Part shown: positions 34,668 to 44,187 of the stretch, in pieces
How the letters are laid out: every line of letters starts with the position of its first letter
Numbering within the stretch: the first letter of the stretch is position 1
NCBI RefSeq assembly: GCF_003096715.1
Contig: NZ_QEOL01000027.1
Span: 33,365 to 97,364, forward strand
DNA from: Paraburkholderia silvatlantica
GTDB taxonomy: Bacteria > Pseudomonadota > Gammaproteobacteria > Burkholderiales > Burkholderiaceae
Direction of reading: 5' to 3'
DNA length: 64,000 nt
Position numbers and translations under genes: made by a program
Notes under the pieces: generated by a model
Databases searched by the model: none
What the model was told of the DNA's origin: nothing
The model's input: the letters and a program-made list of their open reading frames with translations, nothing else

Positions 34668-35009
34668 ATGAAATTAGGATTACTTATTAATAAGCGGTGT
34701 GTCTCCGACTCATTGAGTCGTCGTCGCCACAGCCAGCGGGTCGCTCGCGGGGTGACGACGGTGGCTGCCGGCGTGCTGGCTATGTCGCCTGCCTGGGCGC
34801 AGTTGTCCCAGGTTAATACGCTGCTGACCACGATCCAGACGACTCTGCTCGGCGTCGGCGGTGTGATCTGCTCGATCTCCATCATCTGGGCCGGCTTCCG
34901 GATGATGTTCCAGCACGCCCGCTTCGGTGACATCGCGAACGTGTTCATCGGCGGACTGTTCGTCGGCTGCGCGACCGTGATCGCCGGCATGCTGATTCCG
35001 ACGAGCTGA
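34668..35009 (+). CDS. virB2: VirB2-like major pilin
   Basis: 113 residues from ATG 34668 (AAAGGAG upstream). A long leader with processing likely after AGVLAMSPAWA is followed by two hydrophobic helices (LLGVGGVICSISIIWAGFR and VFIGGLFVGCATVIAGML) as in VirB2/TrbC pilins. Extruded to form the conjugative pilus. Confidence 0.85.
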   Translation: MKLGLLINKRCVSDSLSRRRHSQRVARGVTTVAAGVLAMSPAWAQLSQVNTLLTTIQTTLLGVGGVICSISIIWAGFRMMFQHARFGDIANVFIGGLFVGCATVIAGMLIPTS

Positions 35010-35025
35010 TCCGGGAGCGCGAACC

Positions 35026-35346
35026 ATGAATCCGCTCAAGGATCCCGTTTTCAAAGGCGCCACGCGCCCCGCGATGATCTGGGGCGTGCCGCTGGTGGCC
35101 TTCCTGCTGATCGGCGGCGGCATGCTGATTCCGGCCATCTGGGCGCTGCTGGCGAGCCCGCCGCTGGGTGTCGCGATCCTGTTTCTGATGATCCCGGCGT
35201 TCGTCTCGATGCGCGTCATCACGCGCCACGACGACAAGCGGCTTGCACAGTACGTTCTGCGTCTGCGCATGGTGCTGCGCCAAGGCAACCGCCGCTTCTG
35301 GGGCGGGCACGCCTACGTGCCGGTCCGCCTCAAGAGGAGGGCGTGA
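35026..35346 (+). CDS. virB3: VirB3-like inner-membrane protein
   Basis: 106 residues beginning MNPLKDPVFKGATRPAM, the family hallmark, with hydrophobic segments at about 17-60. VirB3 sits in the inner membrane with VirB4. The virB4 start codon follows the VirB3 stop by one base, so the two are translationally coupled. Confidence 0.88.
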   Translation: MNPLKDPVFKGATRPAMIWGVPLVAFLLIGGGMLIPAIWALLASPPLGVAILFLMIPAFVSMRVITRHDDKRLAQYVLRLRMVLRQGNRRFWGGHAYVPVRLKRRA

Positions 35347-35347
35347 C

Positions 35348-37828
35348 ATGTCGGCCGAACCGCAACTCGCGTCCGTCGCCAGCCGGGAAGTGCCGCTCGC
35401 CGGCTACATCCCGTATTCGACGCACGTGACTGATCACGTCATCAAGACGCGCGAAGGCGACTACCTGCAGTTCTGGAAGATCGCCGGCATCGCGTTCGAG
35501 GCGGCTGACCCCGCCGATATCCTCGCGCGACACGATGGGTTCAACCAGTTCGTGCGTGGACTTGCCGGCGGTCATGTGGCGCTGTGGTCGCACCGCCTGC
35601 GTCGGCGTGTGTCGGATCGCTTCGCGACGGAATACCGCAACCGCTTCTGTGAGGAACTGGCCACCCGCTACTACGCGAGCTTCGCGGGCTACCGGATGAT
35701 GGCCAACGAGCTGTATCTCACAGTGGTCTATCGGCCGAACCGCACCCGGCTGGGCCGTGTCTTCAGCCGCGCCGCGCGCCGCACCCGTGACGACATCAGG
35801 CGCGACCAGCTTGACGCACTGAAGGTCATGGCCGAACTGGCTGCCCAGGTCGAGTCAAGCCTCAAGCCCTACGATCCGGTCGCGCTCGGCGTCTATACAC
35901 GCCCAAGCCCTTTTACGCCGCGTCCACGCCGCTATTCGTCGGCGCTGGAACTGCTCGGTTATCTGGTCAACGGCGTCTGGGAGCGCGAGCCTGTTCCGTC
36001 CGGTCCGATCCGGGAGGCGCTGCCGACCTCGCGCCTGTTCGTCGGCGCCGAGAAGATCGAGATCCGCATGCCGGGCGCGACGCGCTTCGCCGCGATGCTC
36101 GACCTGAAGGACTACCCCGAAGACACCGAGCCGGGCATGCTCAACGGCCTGCTGTACGGCGACTTCGAGTACATCGAGACGCAGTCGTTCACGATCCTCG
36201 ACCGGCCCAGCGCGAAGGAAGCACTGGAGCGGCAGCGAAACCAGCTGATTGCGGGCGAGGACGTGGCCGTGTCGCAGGTCGAGGCGATGGACCGCGCGCT
36301 CGATGAACTGATCAACGGCGATTTCGTACTCGGCGAATACCACTATTCGCTGGCCGTGCTCGGCGACACGCTCGACGAGGTGTCGAAGAGCACCGCGAAG
36401 GCCCGCACGCAACTGGCCGATGCCGGTTTCCAGACGGCACTGATCGACCTCGTCGCGGACGCGGCCTGGTTCGCGCAGTTGCCGGGCAACTGGCGCTACC
36501 GGCCGCGCGAGGCCAAGCTCACATCTCGCAACTTCTGCGGCCTGTCGAGCCTGCACAACTTCGCGACGGGAAAGCGCGACGGCAATCCCTGGGGCGAGGC
36601 GATCACGATCGTCAAGACGCCGAGCGGCCAGCCGCTCTACCTGAACTTCCACGTCACGCCCGACAAGCAGGATTCGCTCGACGAGAAGGCGCTCGCCAAT
36701 ACCCAGATCATCGGCCGCGCTGGCGCGGGCAAGACCGTGCTCGAACTGTTCCTGCTCGCGATGGCGACGAAATACGGCATCACGGCCGTGCTGTTCGACA
36801 AGGATCGGGGCACCGAGATCGCCATCCGGGCGATGGGCGGCACCTATACGGTGTTTCGTCGCGGCGAGCCGACCGGGCTGAACCCGTTCCAGATGGAGCC
36901 GGGCGAACCTGTGATCGATTTCTGGGAGCGGCTGGTCCGCAAGCTCGTCGATATCGGCGCGGCGCTGTCCGCGAAGGACGAACTCGATATCTCGGGCGCG
37001 GTGCGCGAGGTCGCACGCATGGACAAGCCGCTGCGGCGTCTGTCGATGGTCCGGCAGCTTCTGCCGAATGTTGGCGAGAACAGCCTGCATGCGCGGCTCG
37101 CGAAATGGTGCGCGGGCGGGCGCTTGGGCTGGGTGCTCGACAACCCGACCGACCGTATTGATCACGCGCGCGCGACGCTGTTCGGTTTCGACGATACGGA
37201 ACTGCTCGATGACGCTGAGGTTTCGACGCCCGTCACGATGTACCTGCTGCACCGGACCGAGAACCTGATTGACGGCCGGCGCTTCGTGTACGTCATGACC
37301 GAATTCTGGAAGCGGCTCGGCGACCCGGTCTTTACCGACTTCGCCCAGAACAAGCAGAAGACGATCCGCAAGCAGAACGGGCTCGGCATCTTCGATACGC
37401 AGTCGCCGGCCGATGTGCTGCGTAGCCCGATCGCCAGTGCGCTGATCGAACAGAGTGCGACATTCTTCTTTCTGCCGAACCCGCGTGCTGATTACGACGA
37501 TTACGTCCGTGGCTTCAAGCTGACCGAAGCGGAATTCAACATCGTGCGCAACCTCGGCGAGAACAGCCGCATGTTCCTCGTCAAGCAGGGGCATCGATCG
37601 GCCATCGGCCGGCTTGATCTCGCGGGCCTCGGCGACGTGCTCGATGTGCTGTCCGGCACGACCGACAACGTGGAACTGCTCGACACGATCCGCGCTCAGG
37701 TCGGCGACCTGCCGCAGAACTGGCTGCCGGTCTTCCACGAGCAGCTCGCGAAGCGCCGCGCCGCACAGTCAGAGCAGACCAGCGCGCGCCAGTCGCCGCA
37801 GTTGCCGGGGCCGGGAGGTGCGCGATGA
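35348..37828 (+). CDS. virB4: VirB4-like T4SS ATPase
   Basis: 826 residues from ATG 35348 (GAGGGCGTGAC upstream); an in-frame ATG at 35243 lies inside virB3. It has the CagE/TrbE N-terminal domain, Walker A GRAGAGKT near 456-463 and Walker B-like YVMTEFWKRL with the C-terminal GQNSRM-like region. VirB4 powers pilus assembly and substrate transfer at the inner membrane. Ends 4 bp inside virB6. Confidence 0.93.
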   Translation: MSAEPQLASVASREVPLAGYIPYSTHVTDHVIKTREGDYLQFWKIAGIAFEAADPADILARHDGFNQFVRGLAGGHVALWSHRLRRRVSDRFATEYRNRFCEELATRYYASFAGYRMMANELYLTVVYRPNRTRLGRVFSRAARRTRDDIRRDQLDALKVMAELAAQVESSLKPYDPVALGVYTRPSPFTPRPRRYSSALELLGYLVNGVWEREPVPSGPIREALPTSRLFVGAEKIEIRMPGATRFAAMLDLKDYPEDTEPGMLNGLLYGDFEYIETQSFTILDRPSAKEALERQRNQLIAGEDVAVSQVEAMDRALDELINGDFVLGEYHYSLAVLGDTLDEVSKSTAKARTQLADAGFQTALIDLVADAAWFAQLPGNWRYRPREAKLTSRNFCGLSSLHNFATGKRDGNPWGEAITIVKTPSGQPLYLNFHVTPDKQDSLDEKALANTQIIGRAGAGKTVLELFLLAMATKYGITAVLFDKDRGTEIAIRAMGGTYTVFRRGEPTGLNPFQMEPGEPVIDFWERLVRKLVDIGAALSAKDELDISGAVREVARMDKPLRRLSMVRQLLPNVGENSLHARLAKWCAGGRLGWVLDNPTDRIDHARATLFGFDDTELLDDAEVSTPVTMYLLHRTENLIDGRRFVYVMTEFWKRLGDPVFTDFAQNKQKTIRKQNGLGIFDTQSPADVLRSPIASALIEQSATFFFLPNPRADYDDYVRGFKLTEAEFNIVRNLGENSRMFLVKQGHRSAIGRLDLAGLGDVLDVLSGTTDNVELLDTIRAQVGDLPQNWLPVFHEQLAKRRAAQSEQTSARQSPQLPGPGGAR

Positions 37829-38976
37829 GCGGCCTCTTTACCGCCGTCGGCGGCACGCTCGAGAACGGCATGTCGACCTACGTCACGAGCGTGTCGTCGG
37901 CGCTGTCCGGTGCGCTCGTGCCTGTCGTGACCACGGCCGTCACGATCTGGGTGCTCGCCTATGGTCTCGCGGTCGTGCGCGGTGAAGCGCACGAGGCCGT
38001 GCCGGCGTTTGCGTGGCGCGGACTGAAGGTGGCAATCACGCTTGCGTTCGCGCTGAGCGCCGGGATCTACCAGCAGCAGGTCGTCACTGCCGTCGACGGC
38101 GCGACGTCCGGGCTCGCCCAGACGATCCAGAATGCGGCGAACACAACGGGTGGTGGTAATCCCGGTTGTGGTTCCGTCAGCGGTAGCAGCGTAACGGCTC
38201 AGGGAGCCGCGACCAGCATCTACCTGACGCTCGACTGCTATGACCAGCAGATCGATCTCGTGATGGACGCCTACTTCGACAAGGCGACGCACGAGGGCTT
38301 CAGTGCGAGTGGCCTGGCCGCCGCCATCGGCGATTTCCTGTGCGGCCTGGTCGCAGCGCTTGGTGGCTCGATCTTCCTGATCGTGCTGGCTTTCGAGGTC
38401 GTGATGGCGAGGATGCTGCTCGATCTCGTACTCGGTCTCGGTCCAGTCTTTATTGCCTGCGCGGCGTTTTCGCCGACTGCCCGCTTCTTCGAGGCGTGGA
38501 CCGCAAAGGTCGTCAACTACGCGCTGCTGCAGATCCTCGTTGCCGCGTTCCTCGGCATGGCGCTCACGGCGTTCTCGGCCGATTTGACCGCAATGCATGC
38601 GACTGGCGCCTCCCCCGGCGCCGATGCCTCGGCCGTGGTGCAGGGCATTTCAGCCGGACTCAATGATGCCGCAGCGGCCGCAACGGCGCTCGGCCTGTTC
38701 GCGACCGGTGTGTTCCTCGCGATGGTCGGCTGGCAGTTGCCATCCGTGGCGGCAGGCCTGTCCGGCGGCGCAACCCTGTCCGGCTTCGGTGCGTTCGCTG
38801 CAGGCGTGGCTTCGCGCAGCCTGGTGGGCGCGATCGGGAGGGCGCTAAAGGGCAACGGGCGTGGGCCGAAGCCGGGCGGCGAGATTCACGACCGGACGGG
38901 TTCGGGTGGTGGCGGTGGTGCAGTGCCGGCCTATCAGCGTGCCGCACGCGCGAACCTGGGGCAGCAGGGCGGTTGA
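37825..38976 (+). CDS. virB6: VirB6-like polytopic membrane protein
   Basis: 383 residues with about six hydrophobic helices (VTIWVLAYGLAVV, FLIVLAFEVVMARMLLDLVLG) and a Gly-rich cytoplasmic tail. The order around the helices, including LGPVFIACAAFSPTARFFEAW, fits TrbL/VirB6 proteins that form the inner-membrane channel. Confidence 0.85.
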   Translation: MSGLFTAVGGTLENGMSTYVTSVSSALSGALVPVVTTAVTIWVLAYGLAVVRGEAHEAVPAFAWRGLKVAITLAFALSAGIYQQQVVTAVDGATSGLAQTIQNAANTTGGGNPGCGSVSGSSVTAQGAATSIYLTLDCYDQQIDLVMDAYFDKATHEGFSASGLAAAIGDFLCGLVAALGGSIFLIVLAFEVVMARMLLDLVLGLGPVFIACAAFSPTARFFEAWTAKVVNYALLQILVAAFLGMALTAFSADLTAMHATGASPGADASAVVQGISAGLNDAAAAATALGLFATGVFLAMVGWQLPSVAAGLSGGATLSGFGAFAAGVASRSLVGAIGRALKGNGRGPKPGGEIHDRTGSGGGGGAVPAYQRAARANLGQQGG

Positions 38977-39003
38977 CGGCGAAAGGACAACAAGGTGACG
39001 ACG

Positions 39004-39699
39004 ATGAACGCACGAAACAGATGGGCAGGCGCCGTGTTCGTGATGGCGACGTGGTGTGCTGGTGCGCATGCCCAGGGCATCCCGGTCTTTGACGCACAGA
39101 ACGTCGTGCAGGCCATTGCGACGGTGGCCCAGCTCGAGCAGGAGGTGCAGCAGGAAATCCAGATCTATCAGTCGACGGTCGGCACACGCGGTTTCGGCGC
39201 GCTGATGAGCAATCCGGTTGTGGCGAATTCGCTGCCGTCGAACTGGCAGAGCGTTTACACGGCGGTCCAGAACGGCGGCTACTCGGGCCTGACGGGCAAC
39301 GCCCAGGCGCTGCGTTCCGCGAGCCAGATCTACAACTGCGAGGACCAGACCGGAATCGACCAGCAGGTCTGCCAGCGCGCGCTCAACAAGCCGTTCCAGG
39401 ACAAGGCGTTCGGCGAGCAGGCCTACCAGACCGAACTGCAGGAACTGAACCAGATCCAGAGCCTCGCGCAGCAGATCGATGTGACCCAGGACCCGAAGGG
39501 TGTCGCCGAACTGCAGGCACGCATTCAGGTCGAGAGCACGACGGTCGGTAACGAGATGACGAAGCTGCAACTGTTCCGGATGCTGTCCGAGGCGGAAGAC
39601 AAGCTCGTGGCCGAGCAACAGGGCGAACTGGTGCTGAGTCGCGCGGGCAGGACGAACCGGCTGCAGGACCAGATGGTTCCCGCGTCGTTCGGGAACTGA
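39004..39699 (+). CDS. virB5: VirB5-like minor pilus protein
   Basis: 231 residues from ATG 39004, or three codons more from a GTG at 38995. A signal peptide (AGAVFVMATWCAGAHA) is followed by IPVFDAQNVVQAIATVAQLEQEV and a long helical body, as in VirB5/TrbJ pilus-tip proteins. Two cysteines (NCEDQ, QQVCQ) could form a disulfide. It follows virB6, an order seen in several plasmid systems. Confidence 0.82.
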   Translation: MNARNRWAGAVFVMATWCAGAHAQGIPVFDAQNVVQAIATVAQLEQEVQQEIQIYQSTVGTRGFGALMSNPVVANSLPSNWQSVYTAVQNGGYSGLTGNAQALRSASQIYNCEDQTGIDQQVCQRALNKPFQDKAFGEQAYQTELQELNQIQSLAQQIDVTQDPKGVAELQARIQVESTTVGNEMTKLQLFRMLSEAEDKLVAEQQGELVLSRAGRTNRLQDQMVPASFGN

Positions 39700-39710
39700 G
39701 GAGGGGTGTC

Positions 39711-39944
39711 ATGTCCATGACGACTTCGCTGACTTCCATGACATTGGCCGGCTGCCTCGCCTGGAGCCTCGCCGCGTGCAGCAGCTCTCCGCCGAAGCCC
39801 ATGTTGCCGGATGGTCTGCACCGCGTGCCGGTCAATCGTGTGCCGCCTGTGCCGCTTGTGCGTGATGGGCAAACCGCTGTGCCGACTGCACCGTCGCCTG
39901 TTCCCGATGGACCTGCTGCACCGGATACCGGAGACAGATCATGA
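39711..39944 (+). CDS. VirB7-like lipoprotein
   Basis: 77 residues with a lipoprotein signal: hydrophobic LAGCLAWSLAAC with the lipobox LAAC at residues 20-23, then a Pro-rich tail. Its size and place just before virB8 and virB9 fit VirB7, which anchors VirB9 in the outer membrane. Overlaps virB8 by 4 bp. Confidence 0.72.
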   Translation: MSMTTSLTSMTLAGCLAWSLAACSSSPPKPMLPDGLHRVPVNRVPPVPLVRDGQTAVPTAPSPVPDGPAAPDTGDRS

Positions 39945-40645
39945 GTGCGCCGCACGACTACGGGCGCGTACTCGACATCGAGGCGTCGCTGACGTACCTG
40001 CAGGAACGCTCCGAGCGTCGCGCCTGGCATGTCGCCTATGCGTCGGTCGGCATAGCGGTGCTCAGCGTGGTCGCACTCGCGGTGATGGTGCCGTTCTATC
40101 GCGTGGTGCCGTTGCCGATCGAGGTCGATCGCCTGACGGGTGAGTCCCAGGTGATCGACGTGCTTGATGCGCGCCATGTGCATACGAAGGAGATCCAGGA
40201 CAAGCACTGGGTCGAGACCTATGTGCGCGAGCGTGAGCGCTACGACTGGGGCCTGCTGCAGATGGACTATGACAGCGTGCTCGCCATGAGCGATGACGTG
40301 GTCGCGCGCGACTACCGCGGCATTTACAGCGGCCCCGATGCGCTGGACCGGCAGCTCGGGGCCGGCACCGAGCGGCGTGTGCGGATTCTCTCGGTCACGC
40401 TTCTGCCGGACGAACCCGGCCACGCAGTCATTCATATCGAGCGCACCTCGTTCAAAAACGGCCAGGCCGACGTTGAACCGACACAGCGTTTCGTGATCAC
40501 GCTGGCCTATACCTACCGGCCGACCGTGTTCACGCGCGAGAGCGTGGCGATCGCCAATCCGTTTGGTTTCAAGGTCACGGCCTACAGTCGCGATCCCGAA
40601 TATACGCCGCCGGCATCGGCCGCGGCGGTGGGAGACACGCCATGA
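39941..40645 (+). CDS. virB8: VirB8-like assembly protein
   Basis: 234 residues: short cytoplasmic part, one membrane helix (VGIAVLSVVALAVMVPFY) and a periplasmic NTF2-like domain with the TYVRERERYDW and NPFGFKVTAYSRDPE elements of VirB8/TrbF. It links inner and outer membrane parts of the channel. Confidence 0.9.
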   Translation: MSAPHDYGRVLDIEASLTYLQERSERRAWHVAYASVGIAVLSVVALAVMVPFYRVVPLPIEVDRLTGESQVIDVLDARHVHTKEIQDKHWVETYVRERERYDWGLLQMDYDSVLAMSDDVVARDYRGIYSGPDALDRQLGAGTERRVRILSVTLLPDEPGHAVIHIERTSFKNGQADVEPTQRFVITLAYTYRPTVFTRESVAIANPFGFKVTAYSRDPEYTPPASAAAVGDTP

Positions 40646-41466
40646 AAATGCTTTGCTCGACGATGGCGGTCGCGAGTCTGCTGTTTTCCGGCATGGTCCA
40701 CGCGGTCGATCTACCTGGTTGGAACGACGACTCGCGCGTGCGGCAGGTGATCTATCGCGCGGACGAGGTGGTGCGCGTCGAGGCGCAGCGTGGTTTCGCT
40801 ACGCATATCGCGCTCGATCCGCACGAGCAGATCCAGGTCGTCGCGCCCGGCGACCGGGACGGCTGGCAGATCGTGGCGAGCAAGGGCGATCACGACGTGT
40901 ACCTGAAGCCGCAACTCGCCGCGCACGACTCGAATCTCGAGATCCGCACCGACCGCCGCAGCTACAGCTTCGATCTGGTCGTGCTCCCGCTTCAGTCGAA
41001 GTTCGGCAACGACCGTGTGATGTATCGCGTGACCTTCGTTTATCCGGACGAGCTGGCAAAGCAGGCGCACACGGAATCAGATGCTGGGCTCGTTGCCCGG
41101 CGTCTCGCGCAACCGCCGGCCGTTCGCAATGCACGTTACTCGATGCAGGTCATGCGCGATTCGGACGACATCGCGCCGACTGCAGCATGGGACGACGGCC
41201 GCTTCACGTATCTGCGTATCCCGAACAACCGGCGCATGCCGGCGATCTTCCGGGTGGCCGACGATGGTACGGAGAGCGTGGTCGACAGGCACGTCGATGG
41301 CGACACGATCGTGATCCACGAAGTGGCAAAACGCTTCGTGCTGCGGCTCGGTAGTGAGGTCGTCGGAATCTGGAACGACGCCTACGACATGGACGGTGTA
41401 CCGCCACGCGATGGCACGACCGTCGACGGCGTGAAGCGTGCCCTGCGGAGCCACGGCGATGAATGA
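40642..41466 (+). CDS. virB9: VirB9-like outer-membrane core protein
   Basis: 274 residues with a signal peptide (MAVASLLFSGMVHAVD). The N-terminal domain includes NLEIRTDRRSYSFDLVV and the C-terminal beta-sandwich has WDDGRFTYLRIPNNRRMPAIF, both diagnostic of VirB9/TrbG. Overlaps virB8 by 4 bp and virB10 by 8 bp. Confidence 0.92.
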   Translation: MKMLCSTMAVASLLFSGMVHAVDLPGWNDDSRVRQVIYRADEVVRVEAQRGFATHIALDPHEQIQVVAPGDRDGWQIVASKGDHDVYLKPQLAAHDSNLEIRTDRRSYSFDLVVLPLQSKFGNDRVMYRVTFVYPDELAKQAHTESDAGLVARRLAQPPAVRNARYSMQVMRDSDDIAPTAAWDDGRFTYLRIPNNRRMPAIFRVADDGTESVVDRHVDGDTIVIHEVAKRFVLRLGSEVVGIWNDAYDMDGVPPRDGTTVDGVKRALRSHGDE

Positions 41467-42694
41467 CGATACCGAACGCAATCTGATTGAGCCCGACGAT
41501 TCTCCGGTATCACGGCTGACCCCCGACAGGAACGATGCGGCGTCAGGCGCATCAGCTGATCGCGGCATGCCTGCGCTCGGTCAGTACCGCAGTGCCCGTC
41601 CACGGGCCTGGTGGCTGACGCCGATTGTGATCGTGCTGGTCGTCGGCGCCGGCGCGGTCTGGACTGTGCATGGATTCCTCGCGCGTCACGATGCCCAGGC
41701 GAAAGCGCGGCGCGATTCGGTCGCTGACACATCCGCGCAGGGCCACACGTTCAGGGACGCTCCCGCGTCTGCGGCCGTCGTCGCATCGACGCCGGTGCCG
41801 GCGAGTGCCATTGTCGTTCGTCCGGTGCCAGCTTCGGGCGTAGCCGTTGCCCCTGTTAGCACCGTGCATGCAGCGGCTTCCCACAGCTATTACGACGCGC
41901 CACTGCTGGCTACCGGCGGCGGGCAGGAGAGTGCGGCCGGGCTACCTGGCTTGCCCGAGGCCGGCAGCGTGGCAGGCACCGCTTCGTCGGTAGCGGCGGC
42001 GGTATCCGGCGGCGCGGGCGCACCGGCCGCGGGATCGGGGCAGGCGGGCGGCGCGCTCGCCCCGGCACTGACGCCGACGGCGACCCCGCGCGTGCGTGCC
42101 GCGATGCTCGGCAATCGCAGTCTCATCCTCGCGCAGGGCGCCAAGATCGACTGCGTCGGCGATACGGCGTTCGATTCGACCCAGGCCGGTATCTCGACCT
42201 GCACGGTCACGAAGAACGTGTACTCGGACGACGGGCACGTCCTGCTGATCGAACGCGGTTCGCAGATCAACAGCGAGTACCGCTCGAACCTGTCGCCGGG
42301 ACAGAAGCGCGTATTCGTGCTGTCGGCCCGCATCAAGACGCCGGATGGCGTCACGGTCGAGATCGACTCTCCCGCTGCCGACGCGCTCGGTCGCATGGGG
42401 ATGGACGGATACGTGGATAACCACTGGGGCCAGCGCATCGGCGCGGCGATGCTGCTCGGCATCACCCAGGACGCGATCGGTTATCTGGCAACGCGCGGCG
42501 GCAACAGCAACGGGTCGGTCGTGTTCGAGAACACGCAGCAGCAGGGCAACGACATGGCCACGCGCGTGCTCGACAGCACGATCAACATCCCGCCGACCCT
42601 GAAGCAGAACCAGGGCGCGGAGTTCACGATCGTCGTCGCGCGCGACCTCGATTTCGGATCGGTCTATGCGCTGCAGCCGGAGGCCACGCCATGA
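41459..42694 (+). CDS. virB10: VirB10-like core protein
   Basis: 411 residues from ATG 41459. One membrane helix (WWLTPIVIVLVVGAGAVWTV), a long Ala/Pro/Gly-rich stalk, then the TrbI domain: GNRSLILAQGAKIDCVGDTAF, LLIERGSQINSEYRS, NHWGQRIGAAMLLGI with the amphipathic antenna, and EFTIVVARDLDF. It spans the envelope. Confidence 0.93.
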   Translation: MNDDTERNLIEPDDSPVSRLTPDRNDAASGASADRGMPALGQYRSARPRAWWLTPIVIVLVVGAGAVWTVHGFLARHDAQAKARRDSVADTSAQGHTFRDAPASAAVVASTPVPASAIVVRPVPASGVAVAPVSTVHAAASHSYYDAPLLATGGGQESAAGLPGLPEAGSVAGTASSVAAAVSGGAGAPAAGSGQAGGALAPALTPTATPRVRAAMLGNRSLILAQGAKIDCVGDTAFDSTQAGISTCTVTKNVYSDDGHVLLIERGSQINSEYRSNLSPGQKRVFVLSARIKTPDGVTVEIDSPAADALGRMGMDGYVDNHWGQRIGAAMLLGITQDAIGYLATRGGNSNGSVVFENTQQQGNDMATRVLDSTINIPPTLKQNQGAEFTIVVARDLDFGSVYALQPEATP

Positions 42695-43803
42695 TGCCCC
42701 GCGCCGACACACCCGATCGCGACCCGGTCCTCGCCCGGTTGCCCGACGACGCCTCGGTGCGTGAGCTGATGCGGCCGTTCGCGCCGCTGCTCGAGGACGC
42801 CGACGTGACGGAACTGGTGATCAACCGGCCGCAGCGCGTGCTGACCGAAAACTCGCGCGGCTGGCACGGCCACGATTGCCCGGACCTCGATTTCGACCGG
42901 CTGATGTCGTTCGCCGTAGCAGTGGCCACGCTGACCAGCCAGGAGATCTCGGCGCAGCATCCCGTACTCTCGGCGCTGCTGCCGGGCGATGCGCGCATCC
43001 AGATCGTGGTGCCGCCGGTCGTCTCGCCGCGCACGGTCTCGGTCACGATTCGTCGCCCGTCGTCGCGCGAGAAGACACTCGAGGCCTACCGCGACGAAGG
43101 GCTGTTCGACGACACGGTATGGCATCGCCCGGATGGGCTCGATACGGCGTTGCCCGTGCTGCGTGCAGAAGACCGCAGGCTCGTCCGGTGGCTGGAGGAG
43201 CGCGACTGGAGCACGTTCTTCGAGCGAGCGGTCACGGACCGGCTCAATCTTGTGATCGTCGGCAACACGGGTTCGGGCAAGACCAGCTTCATGAAGACCC
43301 TGTGCCGCTCGATTCCCGCGACCGAGCGGATCGTGACGATCGAGGATGTCCGCGAGCTGTTTATCCGGCATATCGAAAACTGTGTTCACCTGCTGTACAG
43401 CAAGGGCGGCCACGGGCAGGCGCGCGTCACGCCCGCCGATCTCATCGCGAGCACGATGCGCATGCGCCCTGATCGCGTGCTGCTGACCGAGCTGCGCGGC
43501 GCCGAAGCCTATGACTTCCTCAAGCTCCTGACGACGGGCCACGCCGGCTCGATCACGAGCTACCACGCGCCGAATGCTGCGGTGGCGATCGAGCGTTTCG
43601 CGCTGATGGCGAAGGAGCATCCAGAGGCCGCCGCCTGGGACGATGCCGCGCTCAAGCGCCTGCTGTTCCTGACGATCGATGTCGTCGCACACGTGGAGGC
43701 GCATCCGGTGCTGGATGCGTCGGGCGAGCAGGTCGGCCGGCAGTGGGGCATGACGGAAGTCTGGTTCGATCCGGTGCGCAAGGCGCGCACTGCGTTCGTA
43801 TAG
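42691..43803 (+). CDS. virB11: VirB11-like secretion ATPase
   Basis: 370 residues. Walker A GNTGSGKTSFMK (about 191-202), Asp box ERIVTIEDVRELF, Walker B MRPDRVLLTELRGAEAYDF and the His box GHAGSITSYHA are all present. Hexameric traffic ATPase of the inner membrane, acting with VirB4 and the coupling protein. Confidence 0.94.
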   Translation: MMPRADTPDRDPVLARLPDDASVRELMRPFAPLLEDADVTELVINRPQRVLTENSRGWHGHDCPDLDFDRLMSFAVAVATLTSQEISAQHPVLSALLPGDARIQIVVPPVVSPRTVSVTIRRPSSREKTLEAYRDEGLFDDTVWHRPDGLDTALPVLRAEDRRLVRWLEERDWSTFFERAVTDRLNLVIVGNTGSGKTSFMKTLCRSIPATERIVTIEDVRELFIRHIENCVHLLYSKGGHGQARVTPADLIASTMRMRPDRVLLTELRGAEAYDFLKLLTTGHAGSITSYHAPNAAVAIERFALMAKEHPEAAAWDDAALKRLLFLTIDVVAHVEAHPVLDASGEQVGRQWGMTEVWFDPVRKARTAFV

Positions 43804-43812
43804 GGGACGGTC

Positions 43813-44187
43813 ATGACCCAGACATCTTCGCATCGAATTCAGCATATCCGGACGGCGGTCGTGACGCTGGCCGTGCTCGCTTGCCTTTTTGGCGGGCTGG
43901 CTGCGTCGCTCTGGCTCGCGTCATTCTTCCTGTACGCGAGCCTGCGGATCAATCCGTTGCACGCGGGTTTGTCCGGCTGGCTCGACGCGCTGCTGGCCTG
44001 GCGGCACGGTCTGATGGCGAATGCGGGCCGCAAGCTCGCCGGGGCCGCGCTCTTCGGCGTGCTGCTGTCCTTCGGCGGACCGGTGTTCGGTCTGCACACA
44101 TTGTGGGAGCGCTCGGGCCGGCGCCGTCTTTACGGTAGCGCGCGCTTTGCGAGCGAATCGGAAATCCGTCGGGCGGGATTGCTATGA
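43813..44187 (+). CDS. Membrane-domain protein: N-terminal part of a split VirD4/TraG coupling protein
   Basis: 124 residues with two hydrophobic helices (VVTLAVLACLFGGLAASLWLA and LAGAALFGVLLSFGGPVFG) and a final segment RRRLYGSARFASESEIRRAGLL. The end matches the stretch that joins the membrane anchor to the ATPase domain in one-piece coupling proteins. The next gene starts with the rest of that protein, and the two overlap as ATGA at 44184-44187. The break is clean, so this looks like a natural or fixed split rather than random decay. The two parts would have to reassemble at the membrane. Confidence 0.7.
   Translation: MTQTSSHRIQHIRTAVVTLAVLACLFGGLAASLWLASFFLYASLRINPLHAGLSGWLDALLAWRHGLMANAGRKLAGAALFGVLLSFGGPVFGLHTLWERSGRRRLYGSARFASESEIRRAGLL

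Noticed and set aside
35855..37738. A 627-codon minus-strand open frame
   Set aside because: It lies wholly inside virB4, whose plus-strand product has clear ATPase motifs. Long antisense frames are common in high-G+C genes.
42664..43845. Long minus-strand open frame opposite virB11
   Set aside because: Arg/His-rich shadow of virB11, with no protein-like pattern of its own. The same holds for the minus frames at 39383-40435, 44538-45998 and 45737-46918.
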